Positions 24,730 through 36,844 are shown, counted from the stretch's first letter. The stretch: 64,000 nt of DNA from Epiperipatus broadwayi (GCA_028023455.1 JAQFVV010000142.1:2723740-2787739); one strand, 5' to 3'. The notes: a model not told the origin generated them from the letters alone. Program-made: numbers and translations.

Positions 24730-24848
24730 TCTAAAATCGCAAGCACCTGGGCAAGTCGAATAAGACTTGTTTTGATCAAATTATAAATTATTCACCCGGT
24801 AAATGATGGGTGGGGAAACAAAATGAATTATATGCTTGCGATTTTAGA
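24730..24848. repeat. 119-bp element with perfect 16-bp inverted ends
   Basis: TCTAAAATCGCAAGCA at the left end is exactly inverted at 24833-24848. The interior has no ORF. It may be a miniature transposon or a solo palindromic relic. Confidence 0.5.
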
Positions 24849-25721
24849 ATACTATTGGCATCTTTCAAAATATAAATACATACATGTAAATGAAAATTAT
24901 TTGCCGCTTGAAAATAAAAGAAAAGAAAAACATTATATAGGAGGTTTAATATAGATTAGTTATAAAGAGTTATAGAATAAATATTTGAAAATATTTAATA
25001 TAGATGATTTAAAATATAAATATTACAGAGAAGGCAGGATTTAGGAATTATAAGCGGTCAAAGTTCTTTTACCTTGATTATTTGGAAGAGTGTTTCACTA
25101 GGAATCAGTCCATCGGTATTATTTCATTAGATCTAGGGTAGCATTATTATTTGAGAGATAGCATTTCACTTTCACTGGAAAAATATACATAAAGTTCAGT
25201 AGTACGGGATGCAGAGCTTCGTTCATGGGAACAGCATATTAGAACGGAGGGACAAGGCAAAATTTCCTACTCACGACACATTGAGTGAGAATTAAAACTG
25301 GCATGGAATATGTATAGCAACATAGTTATTTAATGGTCTTCTCCTTTGTGGATTCAAATCCAGCAGTATATATACTTTTATTTTGAGGCTGTAACTTAGC
25401 AACTACTGCTGGACCTGAGGTGGTTTAAGCACTTAAGTTTCATCTGGAATAGTTTGACCGGATACTCTTATCTAGTAAGATGTTTGAAACAATGCAAGTT
25501 TGATATCAGTTTCTTGAACGATTGTTTTAAAATATATCTTATGATTTTAAAACAAGCTAGCATGGACAATTTCCACTAATGGGTTTATTTTATTATTACC
25601 AATTCGTAATCTTTTACTTTAATCTAAGGGATCTTCCAGGTAATTGTTTTTCGAGAGACTTCTTAACAAGATTGCATCACTTCTGGCTACAAAATTATAT
25701 ATGAAAAAAATAATAAGTTTC

Positions 25722-25870
25722 ATATATCATCATCATCATCATCAACCATTATCAATCCACTGCAGGATGAAGGTCTCTCCAAGTTTAATCCATCTTCTCC
25801 GATCTTTAGCCTCCCTTTTCCACAACACCTCTGCACACTTTCTTATTTCATCCATCCATCTCACATGTGG
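25722..25870 (-). repeat. RTE-type LINE 3' end fragment
   Basis: The plus strand begins with (ATC)n, then a segment with TCCACTGCAGGATGAAGG and ends near CACATGTGG. Read on the minus strand this is the terminal coding and UTR region of an RTE-like LINE with its (GAT)n tail. It is the same architecture as the 3' end of the LINE at 48645 but a different subfamily. Confidence 0.6.
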
Positions 25871-26202
25871 TAAAAGTTTCATATATAATACCTTATATAT
25901 ATAATATAACTATTAATTTATTCGCAATCTCATACACTGAAATATATAGATTTATGCCAGTATATACATGAGAATATTATTAAATAAAATATTTTTAAAT
26001 TAAAATACATACGTGTTAATGTGATTTATGTTATAATACTAACCAAAAGAAATATATATATTATTAGCTATGTATATACATGCGAACAGGCGGGTTTGAA
26101 TACAGTTAGGTGGTAGGAGATTGGATGTGGGCTGTGAAGCAGGATCTGAACATCAGATCATCTGCTCTTCAATAAATCCGCATAAAACTAGACCCGGGTG
26201 TA

Positions 26203-27135
26203 CTCATTTATTTCATTTGAGCTATATGGGGAGTATAGACTATAATAATAGAAAAGTATTTGATGGCAGAAACAAAATTGAATTTTTTTTATCACAGCAT
26301 CAGAAATGAACTTTAGTATTTCATTTTGCATATCTTTTCTGAAATAATGCATATATATTTCTTTATCTTTCATTTTTCTCAAATGTTCATTCATAATCAC
26401 GTCAAATTTTACTATGAATTCAATGAATTTCAAAAAATATCTATTTTCATGAGCAAATGTTTTATTTGTTCTGGGAAAAGACAAATTCTGTACAAACAAT
26501 GTTTGAAATAATGTAAACAGTCATTCTAAAACTTGCAACTGATGTTTTTCTTCTTTTTTAATAACTTTCAAGTTCTGTTCATCAATGGTTGTATGTTTTT
26601 AATTCTTATTCCGAGTAATTGATGAAATATTTTTCTAGTCTTTTAAACCAGAATTAGCAATGTTAATAACAAGTAACAAAAGCAAAATGCAGAATCTGTG
26701 GATTTTGAATGCATTAACCACAAATGCTAAATTGTCTTGCCATTAAGTAACTTTTGAGTATAATGTGCTGTTGAAAATCTTCAATTGTTGTTACCTTTTG
26801 GAAAGTCAAAATTATAAATTTGTTTTGTCTATGTTCAACTAATAATTGACATAATTTATCAATATTTAAAATTTTTATTTTACTGGATCATTGTAACTTA
26901 AATTTTCAAAATTGATTTCTCTTTTTCACATTATCAGTACCAATGGTACCTGTTGAACATTCAGCTTTTGGAATCAGAACAGTTGATGAAGATTTCCCCG
27001 TCCCAGTTCTTGTTTCGGCCATTGTATTCTCAGATCTTCTTGTCATAAGTATTTTTAAAAAGCAACTTCTTGTTTTTTTTTTTATTCTTCATCTTTTTGT
27101 TTTTTATATTGATAACTAGGTGACTTTTTGGTCAT
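26203..27135 (-). pseudogene. hAT (ZMYM1-like) transposase, N-terminal part
   Basis: The likely start ATG is at 27135 on the minus strand. It opens a lysine-rich lead (MTKKSPSYQYKKQKDEE) typical of ZMYM1-like hAT proteins, then stops and frameshifts. The open frame 26499-26188 carries the DUF4371-type region: VQNLSFPRTNKTFAHENR, a FIVKFD segment, EHLRK, and HYFRKDMQNEI. In an alternative frame SIIIVYTPHIAQ follows near 26230, which corresponds to the family's YYSIILDCTPDISHQEQ. Reading is lost exactly at the CTCATTT duplication and resumes at 21802. Confidence 0.75.
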
Positions 27136-30100
27136 TTTTATGATCTGTAAATAAAAATATTTTTTGAGATATTATTATTGTAAAATAATAAAGAATTAAT
27201 AAAACAATTCAGTACTGAAATTATATAGTTATTTATCAAGATGTTTGATATCAATACAAGACAACACTCAAAGCATAGTAATATGAAACTGACTGATACA
27301 ATAAGATCATAGAAAAAATACTTGATACAAATACCATTAACAATTGACCACTATAGCTTGTTTATATGACAGTGTATTATGTGCTAAAATTTCATGTTAT
27401 TAGATTTAATAATTTCGAAGTTAGTAATTTAAAACTAATTTTATAATTACCAAGGTTCAATTGGGAATTATGGTGAAATATTTTTAAAAAACTTACTCAT
27501 GTTTTTGAAAGAAATATTATTTTGCCTATAAATTCTTATTATGTAATAATAATATTTCATTTTTGATTTTACTCAGAGTATTCTATTATTTTTAAATAAG
27601 TAATTTTTAATTATCTTTTTTAAGAGAAACTAATAATTATTTTAAGATATCACCCAATAATTATTCTATTAATTAATTTATTTATTTTTACAATTTTTAC
27701 AAATTATTAAAAAAATAAATCCAATAATTTTTCAATTAGATGCGTACACTCAGCACTATTATAAAATAAATATTTTTTATTCTAATAACATCTTTGATTA
27801 AATTAAGATTTTACTAAACTGAATGAGCTATTACTAGATTTAAGGAAAGGATGTTAAAAAAACAAATATGACAATTGGAAATTTTAGTTAATGAATTTGG
27901 AAAATGTAGCACCCGTTGCTTTACAATAGAGATATTTGGGTTAAAAAGCATAATTTCAGAAAGTCATTTTTGTATTTTATGTTTAATTATAATATAAATA
28001 TTGTCACCTATAATTATGATTTTAAATATATAAGAAATTTGACCAAAACATTTTAAATATATAATTAATAATACATATAATTTTCATAAAGGAAAATATA
28101 ATAATAAAAAATGAAAAAACAATAAAATAATGCGAACTATATTTTAAAATCGTTGTTGATTTGAAAAATTATTATTACTTATATCAAAATTGTTTTTATG
28201 TGTAAACTTAAGTATATATAAAATTTGATCCATACAAAAATATAATAGCTAATAACATACAATTTTGGAAAAGCAGAATACAATATTATTCTGAATATTT
28301 TCCCACAATTATAAATGTGTCACAATCTGGAGCAAATATTTAAAAATATCACTAATCGACTCATAGATAAGCATGTTAAGAATTTTCATTTTTTTCATTC
28401 CCAAGTGGCTCAGGATTGATGTCTGGTGAACAAGTAGCAGTTTTGTCTGATAGGCAAGTGCCCCTTTGTTTTGGCACCCCTAAACAGTCACCCAGTTTTA
28501 ACTAATGGTAAAACTAGTTCTGGTTATCTATAATGTTAGTTTGCTGATACATATTTTGGTGTATGTGTAGAAATCTTTAATTAAAATTTTTACTTTAAAA
28601 AAAATATCATACTGACATACACAAATTTTCCACATAAAATAAAATCTGAAAATGTTTGATTTTTTAATATCATAATACAAAGAAACTATATTTTTGTTGT
28701 TTTCATATTTCAAAAAGAAAAATTGTAATTTTCAATAAATTTATTTACTTGTTTAAGTTTTTTTATGCAACATATTTGTAAAATATTTATTTTATATCAA
28801 AAAAAGTTACAGTTAGATTTTTTTTGAAAATATTTGTTTTTAAGAAGACACGTCCTAAAATAATATTAATAAATATCAAACTTATAAGTCCTAAAATAAT
28901 ATTCATAATAAAAATGGATATTATTTTTATTGGCTAATAAGAATTGCTTTCATAAATGTCACTGCAGAAATTTTTTGTGAAATTTTAATAGTAGTAAGTA
29001 TAATTTTTATGTATCAACTAAAATTCATTTTTATTTCAAAAATGGAATTAAAGTAAATTATTTAATATTTTTTTATGAATAGACAAGGTTATGAGACAAT
29101 AAAAAAAGAGCCATTACTATCATTATGTATTCACTTCAGTACTTTATTTTTCAGTTTTGCAAAGTTCAAATAATAATTTTTAGAATGTCTTTCATTTGTA
29201 AGCTTATATTTGTAATAAAATAATATAAAGATTATCAATATATGATATAGAATAAAGATTTAATTGAAAGAATAATTGTTACAAATATGATCAAAGATCT
29301 CACTAGGATGTTTTTAGAAAAGATAGTAAGGAATTGATAGTGAATGAGGTAATTAGTTAATTACTTTTAATAAAAGACAGTTGTTTTTTAAAAAAGTCTA
29401 GGTTTGAGTTATAAAGTTAAAATTATTGCACCCCTAAAGTCATTCTAATTATCCAACATTGCTTTAATAAAATAAAAGTTATTATGCCCTGTTGACAAAA
29501 TTTTTCAAAAATTACTTTTATCATACTACCTTCTGTCTTGGAATATAACTTTATTTGGTAATGTTGGTTTTTGTTCATAGAAGAAGCTGCTACAACTGTG
29601 TTTAGATATGATAATTTTTTGTCAAGGTGGGATTATAATAAGAATGAAAACTGATGTATTCTTTACTGATTCATTAAAGATCTGTATTTTTAAAATATTG
29701 TAAGATTTAGAAGACTTTTTTCCAAATTATCAAATAGAAGATAACTTTTTATCTTCTTGTAGTACTGTCATTCAAAAAATTTATAAATTCACTTAAATAT
29801 TAAAATATCAAAATTATGATTTTATATTACCTGAAATATGCTGCTTTTAATTTTTTTGCCTTGGTGACTTTGCTTTAGCTTATTTGTAGATATTTTATTC
29901 AAATTAGAATAATGAACAAAGTATTGAAAAGGAGACATATTTTTAATTCTTTCAAAATTAATGAATCATTTTTTTATATAGAAATAATAAGGAAAATAAA
30001 TCTGAAACATAAATCATTATTATCTTGGAATGGCATTTGATATGTGACTTAATCTTCCACTACTCCTTAGTAAAAGTCTTACACTATATATATTTTTAGA

Positions 30101-30147
30101 AATAGACCTCATGCATATCACTAGTTAAAAGTTCAAATATATAATGT
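27136..30147. other. very AT-rich sequence without recognised genes
   Basis: I see no ORF of note, no tRNA and no clear repeat boundary. Confidence 0.4.
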
Positions 30148-30286
30148 CCACCATTCCTCATTGCTATGCTTTTCCAGAAAACACTACCTTGTGAGTAATC
30201 TTTTGGTTATGCTGTTAAATGCAGATTTTATCTTTACTTACAAGGTAGTATTTTCTGGAAAAACATAGCATTGGGGAGCAATGGAT
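30148..30286. repeat. fold-back element
   Basis: The left arm 30148-30198 and right arm 30234-30286 are inverted copies. The inner 37 bases (TGCTATG...AAGTAA type) match with about three differences. The spacer is about 35 bases. It resembles a palindromic MITE. Confidence 0.65.
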
Positions 30287-31769
30287 ATTTTATATTTTCA
30301 TAAATATGACAATCAGTATTTTTTATATATATTCTATAGATTCAAATGATGCAGTTTGAAGAATTCTAGATTAACATTGTTTTCAGAATATTTTCAAAGA
30401 ATTGAAATTTGTATCATTTTTCTCTCTATGTGCCTTCTATCATATAGTACTTATAGTCCTTACAACTTTAAAACAGATATAATCACAAAAAGATTCAGAA
30501 ATTCATGTCTACTTATATTTATCTCATATAAAATATATTTAATCTTACTGAGAAAGAAAGAATCTTGAGGGGTGGCATTTTTAAATTTTTTCATCAGATA
30601 GTCTACAAAGTGTCCTTTCTTATAACTATTTGAATTTGACATTAAGAATTAATGATTAAGGATTGTGGCTTTTTTTTATATATAGATGGGTTTTTATAAC
30701 CTCTATGCTATTGTGGTCATGTCAAATTAGAATATGTTATTAATAATTGTCAAATTTAGATATTCCCTATCATTATTTAAGAATAGTTTATCTCTTTCAT
30801 ATTAAATAAGTATTTATCTCATTTGTCATGTAGTATCACAAATAAATTGATTTTATTTTCATATAGATTTTAGTCTTCATTTGACCTGTATATTATCTTA
30901 AAGAGAAAATTTAAAAGAAATTTTATCAAAGATTATTTTAAATACATAAATGATATGTTCATTGTTGAATGATCAATTATTGTTCAACAATTTGTAAAAA
31001 AAAAAAAAAAGATGTAATGGTTTATTGCTTGAGAGTTCTTAAGAAGACGAGCTATAATCCATGGATCTTATTGAGTATTTATGTAAAGTTAGATGTTTGA
31101 AATGAGCTCACAACACTGAATTTGTTTTAATATATTTTTAATTAGAATTTAAAACCTTTTTGAATATAAAATGGTTATAAAACTTTTAGAAATTCAAAGT
31201 TTTATTAGTTAACATTCAAAAATTCATGTTGCTCATAAATTAATTGGATTCAAAACATTTTAATTCCAGAATTAAATATTACATAAATGTAAAAGATCAA
31301 TTAGCTAACATAAAAATAATATTAATAGCATTCTTAAATGAGAATACTAATGGTATTTTTAACATCACTCACTATAATGCAAAAATGTTTAATTATCCTA
31401 TTTTTTTTATAATGAATTATTTAACATTTTTGTGCATAAAGTTTATTCCTTAGTTAGGATAGTAAGTTATCTTTTTAGATAGAAGTCTTTATCAATTATA
31501 TGTGGACTAGAAATATCCTACATTAGTTAATTCGCTTGTGATGTCTTCTATGGATTCTCAAGGAATGAAAAGAACTGCATCCCTTGATGAAATCAATGAC
31601 TTACTAATGGTAATGATGCAATTTCAGATTTCCTAATATATACCCATTCTCAGTATTTAAAAATAGTCATTGAATTATTCTATCCATTCACTTTGAAAAA
31701 AAAATGTATGTACCACAATAAATTATACTTGATGCAAAATTTTATTAATGACATTCTTTGAAATTAATG
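30287..31769. other. AT-rich sequence without recognised genes
   Basis: No protein-like ORF. It ends in a (TA)n microsatellite at 31770-31790 that received LTR element 2. Confidence 0.4.
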
Positions 31770-31790
31770 TATATATATATATATATATAT

Positions 31791-33741
31791 TGTGAGAGTA
31801 CCATATGAGCCTCACCTAAAACAATTTGTGTTTCTTTGTGAATTTAACTGTGCCTATATCGAATCAACAGATATAAATAACTTACACCTATCTTAAGCTT
31901 TTCATGTATCAGCTATATATATATATAAACTAGTTAGTATTAAAAGAATAATTCTAAAAATGAATAATTCTAGTTTATTTATACACACACATAAATAAAA
32001 TGTTTCTAACTAATAGTATTTTTTTTTGTTAATATAAAACTTGACATTTGACAAAGCCTTAAGTCAACATTGCATTTTTATCAGTTGAAACAAAGGAAAT
32101 AAACGTTTGGGGTTAATTACAAATTGTATATGTTAAACAATAGAGAGCGTGCACATGATTATGTGATATGCTTGCTGAAATTAATCCAGTATAAAAACGA
32201 ACTAATATTGTTATAACAATAATCTTCTATTTAGTTATCAAGGCAAGAACTACGTTTGTAAATTTAAATGTGTTCGAATTTAGAACACATTTAAGAAAAA
32301 TTAAAAAAAAAAGATTCAATATTTTAAAACCTGCTTCAAGTAATTAATTTACTGCCTTTGAATATTATAAAGAACTATAAAAAAATAATCAGTGAATTTA
32401 ACAAGGTTATAAAAGTTATCAACGTCTTCGAAATGAGCTTTCAAAATATAAATTTAAGAAGACAAAAATTTATAAAGATGTTCTTTGGCTAGATAATTTA
32501 TGCCAGAGATTTCTACTGATGTTTTAAACCCGAACATGTAAATTTATTCCTACTTAATCAATGCCTAAAATATAATCGTCGTAATTCTCATTTAAAAAGC
32601 TGCTTTAATATTGGAGTATTATATTGAAGAAGATGTTAAATATTTTACTACATAAATATTTAAAGAATGAATATCTGGATTGCCTCTTCGAAGGATGATC
32701 AATGAACTTTATGTTTCAACATTCATCATCATTTTATTTCGTCTAAGGAGGGATATAAAACCGCATTCTTTCTCGTCTTGGATTACTTCATTGTATAATT
32801 TAAGAACTCTTAAACTTTATTTCCTTTGTGGATAATTATATTTACTTAGAAAAATTACTTCGTATATTAAAGTGGGGAACTGATAAGATGAACACTTTAT
32901 TTTTTTTAATTTTATTTAATAAAATTTAGATATTGATATTTTGATATATACTCTGATGGAAATGACAGCTGACTAAGGTAAACGTTTTTAAATTATTTCA
33001 ATTTGGAAGTAAGTTTTATTATATTCCAAATTGAATCTTACATGACAATTAACATAATATATTTTTAAACATACATAACTAATATCAGAATACATTCTAT
33101 TATTAATCTAGTGTGAATGGATGTTATCGTATATAAACATACAACACACACTGAATTATTTTAATGACACAATAGGTAGATTTATAATGTGTCATGTGTA
33201 TTTATTATATGCATGATTTTAAATTATATATATATGTAAATGATTACATTATTTTTTTTTTGAATATTAAATAATTTATTAGTGTATATAAGCACAGATT
33301 ATAATTCTAAATTTTAATGTTTTTATGTGATAATATTTTGTTTTTTATTACTGATTAAAATGTGTTAAACTTGATTTCAAAATTAAACAGGTCTCGTTTG
33401 TTTATTTTATTTAGTCGTTTTATAAAACCAATATTTATAAATATACATACTCATGCATATATATGTTAAATCAACTTAGTGATTTAATATTTATAAAGAA
33501 GTTATATATAGCTTATATTAAATTTATTATTACTATGGGATATTTGTGGAAATGCCTGAAGAGAGTCGATTGCAAATTTCTACTCTGAGCTCGAATTCCG
33601 AGAGTAACGAGGTTATTAATAGAGGAGTGAATTGGATTATATTTTAAATAACATCATCCATGGCATTCTATAAGAAGACTCAAAGTCCGACTATAGTTAG
33701 ATGCGACTTCCTCGAGTCCTGAAAAGGATCGTCCCGTTATA
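31791..33741 (+). repeat. 5' LTR of LTR element 2
   Basis: It starts TGTGAGAGTACC after a (TA)n run and aligns with 36845-38787 over its whole length. By eye there are roughly ten substitutions and a handful of small indels, the largest an 8-base deletion near 37817. The copies diverge after ...CCCGTTATA, so the 3' end is set at 33741, with one or two bases of uncertainty. Confidence 0.9.
32754..32760 (+). promoter_or_regulatory. LTR TATA box
   Basis: TATAAAA in a GGGATATAAAAC context sits mid-LTR and is repeated at 37806-37812. AATAAA at 32918-32923 could serve as the poly-A signal, giving a short R region between. Inference from motifs. Confidence 0.45.
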
Positions 33742-33743
33742 CA

Positions 33744-33762
33744 TGGCGCCCATACTTAAGGC
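33744..33762 (+). other. primer binding site of LTR element 2
   Basis: TGGCGCCCATACTTAAGGC starts two bases after the LTR. The first nine bases match the lysine-tRNA type, while the rest does not, so the actual primer tRNA is uncertain. Confidence 0.55.
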
Positions 33763-34104
33763 ATGAAACAGTAGTTTTCCATTAGTTAAATCCATAGTTT
33801 AAAAAAAAAAAATTATATGAGTATGTTGTGAATTGGTAAAAACACTGAATAATAAATAATAGAGACCTTGAAATAAAATAAACCGTAGCAAACAGATAAA
33901 TCAGTCGCTTTAAAATAAATAAATAAATACAATTATAATTTGGGCATTAAAATATATATTATAACAACATCTTATAAAAGTAGGAAAATAGAATTACATT
34001 TAAGGGCATAAGCACAGCATGAAATCTTATGGCATATATTAAATTATTACTTTGAAAGGAAAGTAACTTATATTTATATATATAACAGTAGAAATTTTTT
34101 GTTA

Positions 34105-35496
34105 ATGATAACTAGAAGTGGGAAAAAGCTAATAATAATGGAAGTAAAAAGTTTCGAAGAATCTTTAAGTAATAAAGATAGTGAAATAGAAATTACTTCA
34201 ATTAGTGATGAACAAGGGTCTTTACAAGTCCTAATGTCTGAGGGGTCTGTAGAAGAAGTTGAACATCCTTCAAAAGTTCACATGACAGATCAAATATTAC
34301 CCCAAACACAAAAGGTAACTGAAGCTATAATAGTACAACCTCAAGGAAGTGATAATTATATGGCTCAATTGGTCCAAATGATGATGGAAATGAATTCTAA
34401 GATGGATAATATAAAAGCTGATATGGATAATATAAATGCTGATATAAATAAAATGAATGCTGATATGAAGGGAGAAATGGCTAGAATGAATGATAATATG
34501 GTAACTAAAGTTGATATGGATAATATGGAAGGGAAATTAAAAGAAGACATAATTTCTATAAAAGAAGAGTTAAAGAAAGATATTGATAATGTTAAGGAAA
34601 AGATGCAAGTAAAAATCAAAGTTGTTGTTGAAAAGAAACAAACTGCCAATGAAGTAGAAAGACTTCATGACACAAAAGCATCAACAATATCGATGGCAAT
34701 TCAATGCCAAGAATCCAAAACTTACCCTGAGCATGAGATATGTGAATATAATGATAGCATCCAAAACAGATCACTCTTAGTTCAAATGAATATTTCAGAA
34801 GAAAACTGTCATGACTATCATTTTCCCATACAGCAGAGCAATGAAGTAGAAGATCATTGCAGCATTACTAAAGTGCTTGAATCTGATCCAAAAATCTTAG
34901 AAAAAGAAGAGGATATGGATCATGTGAAATATAAACTAAATTCTGAGTCTCAGGACTTGAAAGAAACACAGTCAACTGATAATACTGAATGTCTAGATAA
35001 ATTAAGACTTCGGATTTCTTGTATTAATAACAAGTTAAATCATGAACTCATGAAACTTGAGATGACTCCACTATCTAAAGATATAATAGATGAATACAAC
35101 AGTGAAGTGTATTTTGAGTCAGCCCATCATATTTGTGTTTACTCCCAAAACAAAAGTAAAACATTTCATCAACAAAGTGTTGATAAATTGTATGACAACC
35201 ATCTGATAATATCATTATCAATGATAATATTTAATGGAAAAGAAGGTTGTTTTAATAGAAAGTTTAATTTAGAAGATATGAATGAAGGCAATAGATTTAA
35301 TTGTCTTAAGTGTAAATTATGGTGTATGAAGCATCACCATAATCCTGAAGATAAACAAATTATAAAAAGTCTTCAGACAATAATAAAAATATTTATAATA
35401 CTATCTAAGAGACAGAAAGGTTCACAATTCCATAGGTTGTGTAATACTTATGAAGGTCCCTTCACATTCATTGAACATGTTAATGGATGTGCTTAA
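34105..35496 (+). CDS. coiled-coil Gag-like ORF fused to an integrase tail, LTR element 2
   Basis: The frame runs 463 codons from the ATG at 34105. It opens with MITRSGKKL, a basic start common in Gag proteins of LTR elements. Residues of about 85-180 form a long coiled coil of 7- and 11-residue repeats (MDNIKAD, MDNINAD, MNADMKG and so on). The middle is acidic and not recognised, with a Cys/His cluster (FNCLKCKLWCMKHHH) near residue 405 that does not fit the CCHC spacing. The last 25 residues, with FHRLCNTYEGPFTFIEH, are the start of a GPY/F integrase C-terminal module. Protease, RT, RNase H and the integrase core are absent. I infer an internal deletion product that kept one open frame. 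Confidence 0.65.
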   Translation: MITRSGKKLIIMEVKSFEESLSNKDSEIEITSISDEQGSLQVLMSEGSVEEVEHPSKVHMTDQILPQTQKVTEAIIVQPQGSDNYMAQLVQMMMEMNSKMDNIKADMDNINADINKMNADMKGEMARMNDNMVTKVDMDNMEGKLKEDIISIKEELKKDIDNVKEKMQVKIKVVVEKKQTANEVERLHDTKASTISMAIQCQESKTYPEHEICEYNDSIQNRSLLVQMNISEENCHDYHFPIQQSNEVEDHCSITKVLESDPKILEKEEDMDHVKYKLNSESQDLKETQSTDNTECLDKLRLRISCINNKLNHELMKLEMTPLSKDIIDEYNSEVYFESAHHICVYSQNKSKTFHQQSVDKLYDNHLIISLSMIIFNGKEGCFNRKFNLEDMNEGNRFNCLKCKLWCMKHHHNPEDKQIIKSLQTIIKIFIILSKRQKGSQFHRLCNTYEGPFTFIEHVNGCA

Positions 35497-35571
35497 AAAG
35501 TAAAGCACATATATAAGGAAGGACTTCATGGATTACGACTTTGGGATGTGACAATGGACTTTCAGTAATGA
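35497..35571 (+). pseudogene. in-frame continuation of the first integrase tail
   Basis: After the TAA at 35494-35496 the same frame reads KVKHIYKEGLHGLRLWD and stops at 35571. This is the beta-strand region that normally follows the GPY/F motif. The stop therefore cuts an integrase tail that was once longer. Confidence 0.45.
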
Positions 35572-35933
35572 TAGAATCCATTAGGCTATTCTTTTAGGAG
35601 AATAATTGTGTATATGTATATAAATAATTGAAGTTGATATTAATAATAGAAAAAAATGTATCAAGTTAACCAAAGTATGAAAAAAAAATACAGGTTTATT
35701 AGAATACAAGTTATGGTTAGTAGATAGTAATAATGGTAGATCAATTAAGCATCATGATAATGCAATTTGATGTTGATACTACTTATAAAATGCAAGTCCA
35801 TTATTATATATTTTGATATGGATATGTATAAATAAGAGATTTATTTTATATAGCATGATGTTGTTAAATTGTAATAACAATCAGCATTAAAGCAATGTAC
35901 ATGCGCTTTGTGGATGTATATATGAATATATAA

Positions 35934-36227
35934 AAGGATAGTGTAAAAGTTTATAAACAACTTGTTAAAAAAAAGGCCAGTCAAAGAAATAAAAATGTGA
36001 AGACAATTTCACACAAATTCAAAATTGGGGATCAAGTTTTTATAAAAACACCTCATATGAGTAAACCCCAAGAGAGCAAATATCAAAAGTTTTACCATCA
36101 ATATGAAGGACCTTATACTATCATAAAGCAAACAGGTCCCAATGCATTCTGGATAAATATAAAGGGAGACATTAAAGGCACTTACAATGCTAGAGCTTTA
36201 AAACCCTATTTTGGTCAAACAAATTAA
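35934..36227 (+). pseudogene. second integrase C-terminal (GPY/F) fragment, LTR element 2
   Basis: The open frame from 35934 has no ATG start. It reads through a basic KKKASQRNKNVK segment, then FKIGDQVFIKTPH, then YEGPYTIIKQTGPNAFWI, ending ARALKPYFGQTN before TAA. This is the complete C-terminal module of a Ty3/gypsy-type integrase. The catalytic core upstream is gone. It is clearly different in sequence from the tail at 35420-35570, so the element carries two such tails. Confidence 0.75.
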
Positions 36228-36830
36228 TAATGTTTTACCACATTTTACTTATGTATAAAGTAAAATATTGAAAGAAAAGATCATTTAGAATAGGTAAGGG
36301 GGGAAAAAGTTTTCATTTAAAAGTATATGGATATATATATATATATAAGGATGTATATAAGTCAAAAGAGATATTAATTTTCTTTGATGAGGGTATGTTA
36401 AGCAATTAAAATTAATTCTTAGGATACCTGAAAACTAAAACTGTTTTAAGAGTTAATCCATGCTGAATGATCGGGTTTTGGATAGTTCTCAAAAGAGTCC
36501 ATAAGTCTTAAAGAAAAGCAGGATGGAGACTACCAAACAAATATATGTGACATCTATAAAAGATGCACATGACAATAAATCCATCAAAGGAAAATAGATA
36601 GAAAAGGGAAGAAAAAGAAAGAACCCTATATATATAAACCTTCTTATCCTTCTGTTTAAAGTGAATAATATTTAATGTAGAGAAAGAGAAAGGGTTAAAA
36701 AATAGAGCAAATAATAAGGGTTGATAAAAGCAGGAAAGAAAAACAAGCTCCACAACTTTATATTTAATGCATACATTGACACACATTAAGTGTCCAAATT
36801 TTAATGGTAAATATAAAATTTGAACTTTTT

Positions 36831-36841
36831 AAGGAAGGGGG
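36831..36841 (+). other. polypurine tract of LTR element 2
   Basis: AAGGAAGGGGG lies three bases before the 3' LTR (TAA, then TGTGAG), where plus-strand priming is expected. Confidence 0.7.
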
Positions 36842-36844
36842 TAA

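Larger units (their letters stand above)
21803..26202. mobile_element. 4.4-kb inserted DNA splitting the hAT pseudogene
   Basis: This stretch interrupts the hAT frame and is bracketed by CTCATTT. It is composite: a pogo-type fragment (22170-22345), an inverted repeat (22887-23012), a GC-richer block without ORFs (about 23080-24470, with a C-run near 24471), two short palindromic structures (24669-24696, 24730-24848) and an RTE 3' end (25722-25870). I find no direct LTR pair or poly-A tail, so the original vehicle is unknown. Confidence 0.5.

Noticed and set aside
25644-25904. 86-codon ORF with a His-run
   Set aside because: The His-run is the (ATC)n tail of an RTE fragment read on the wrong strand.
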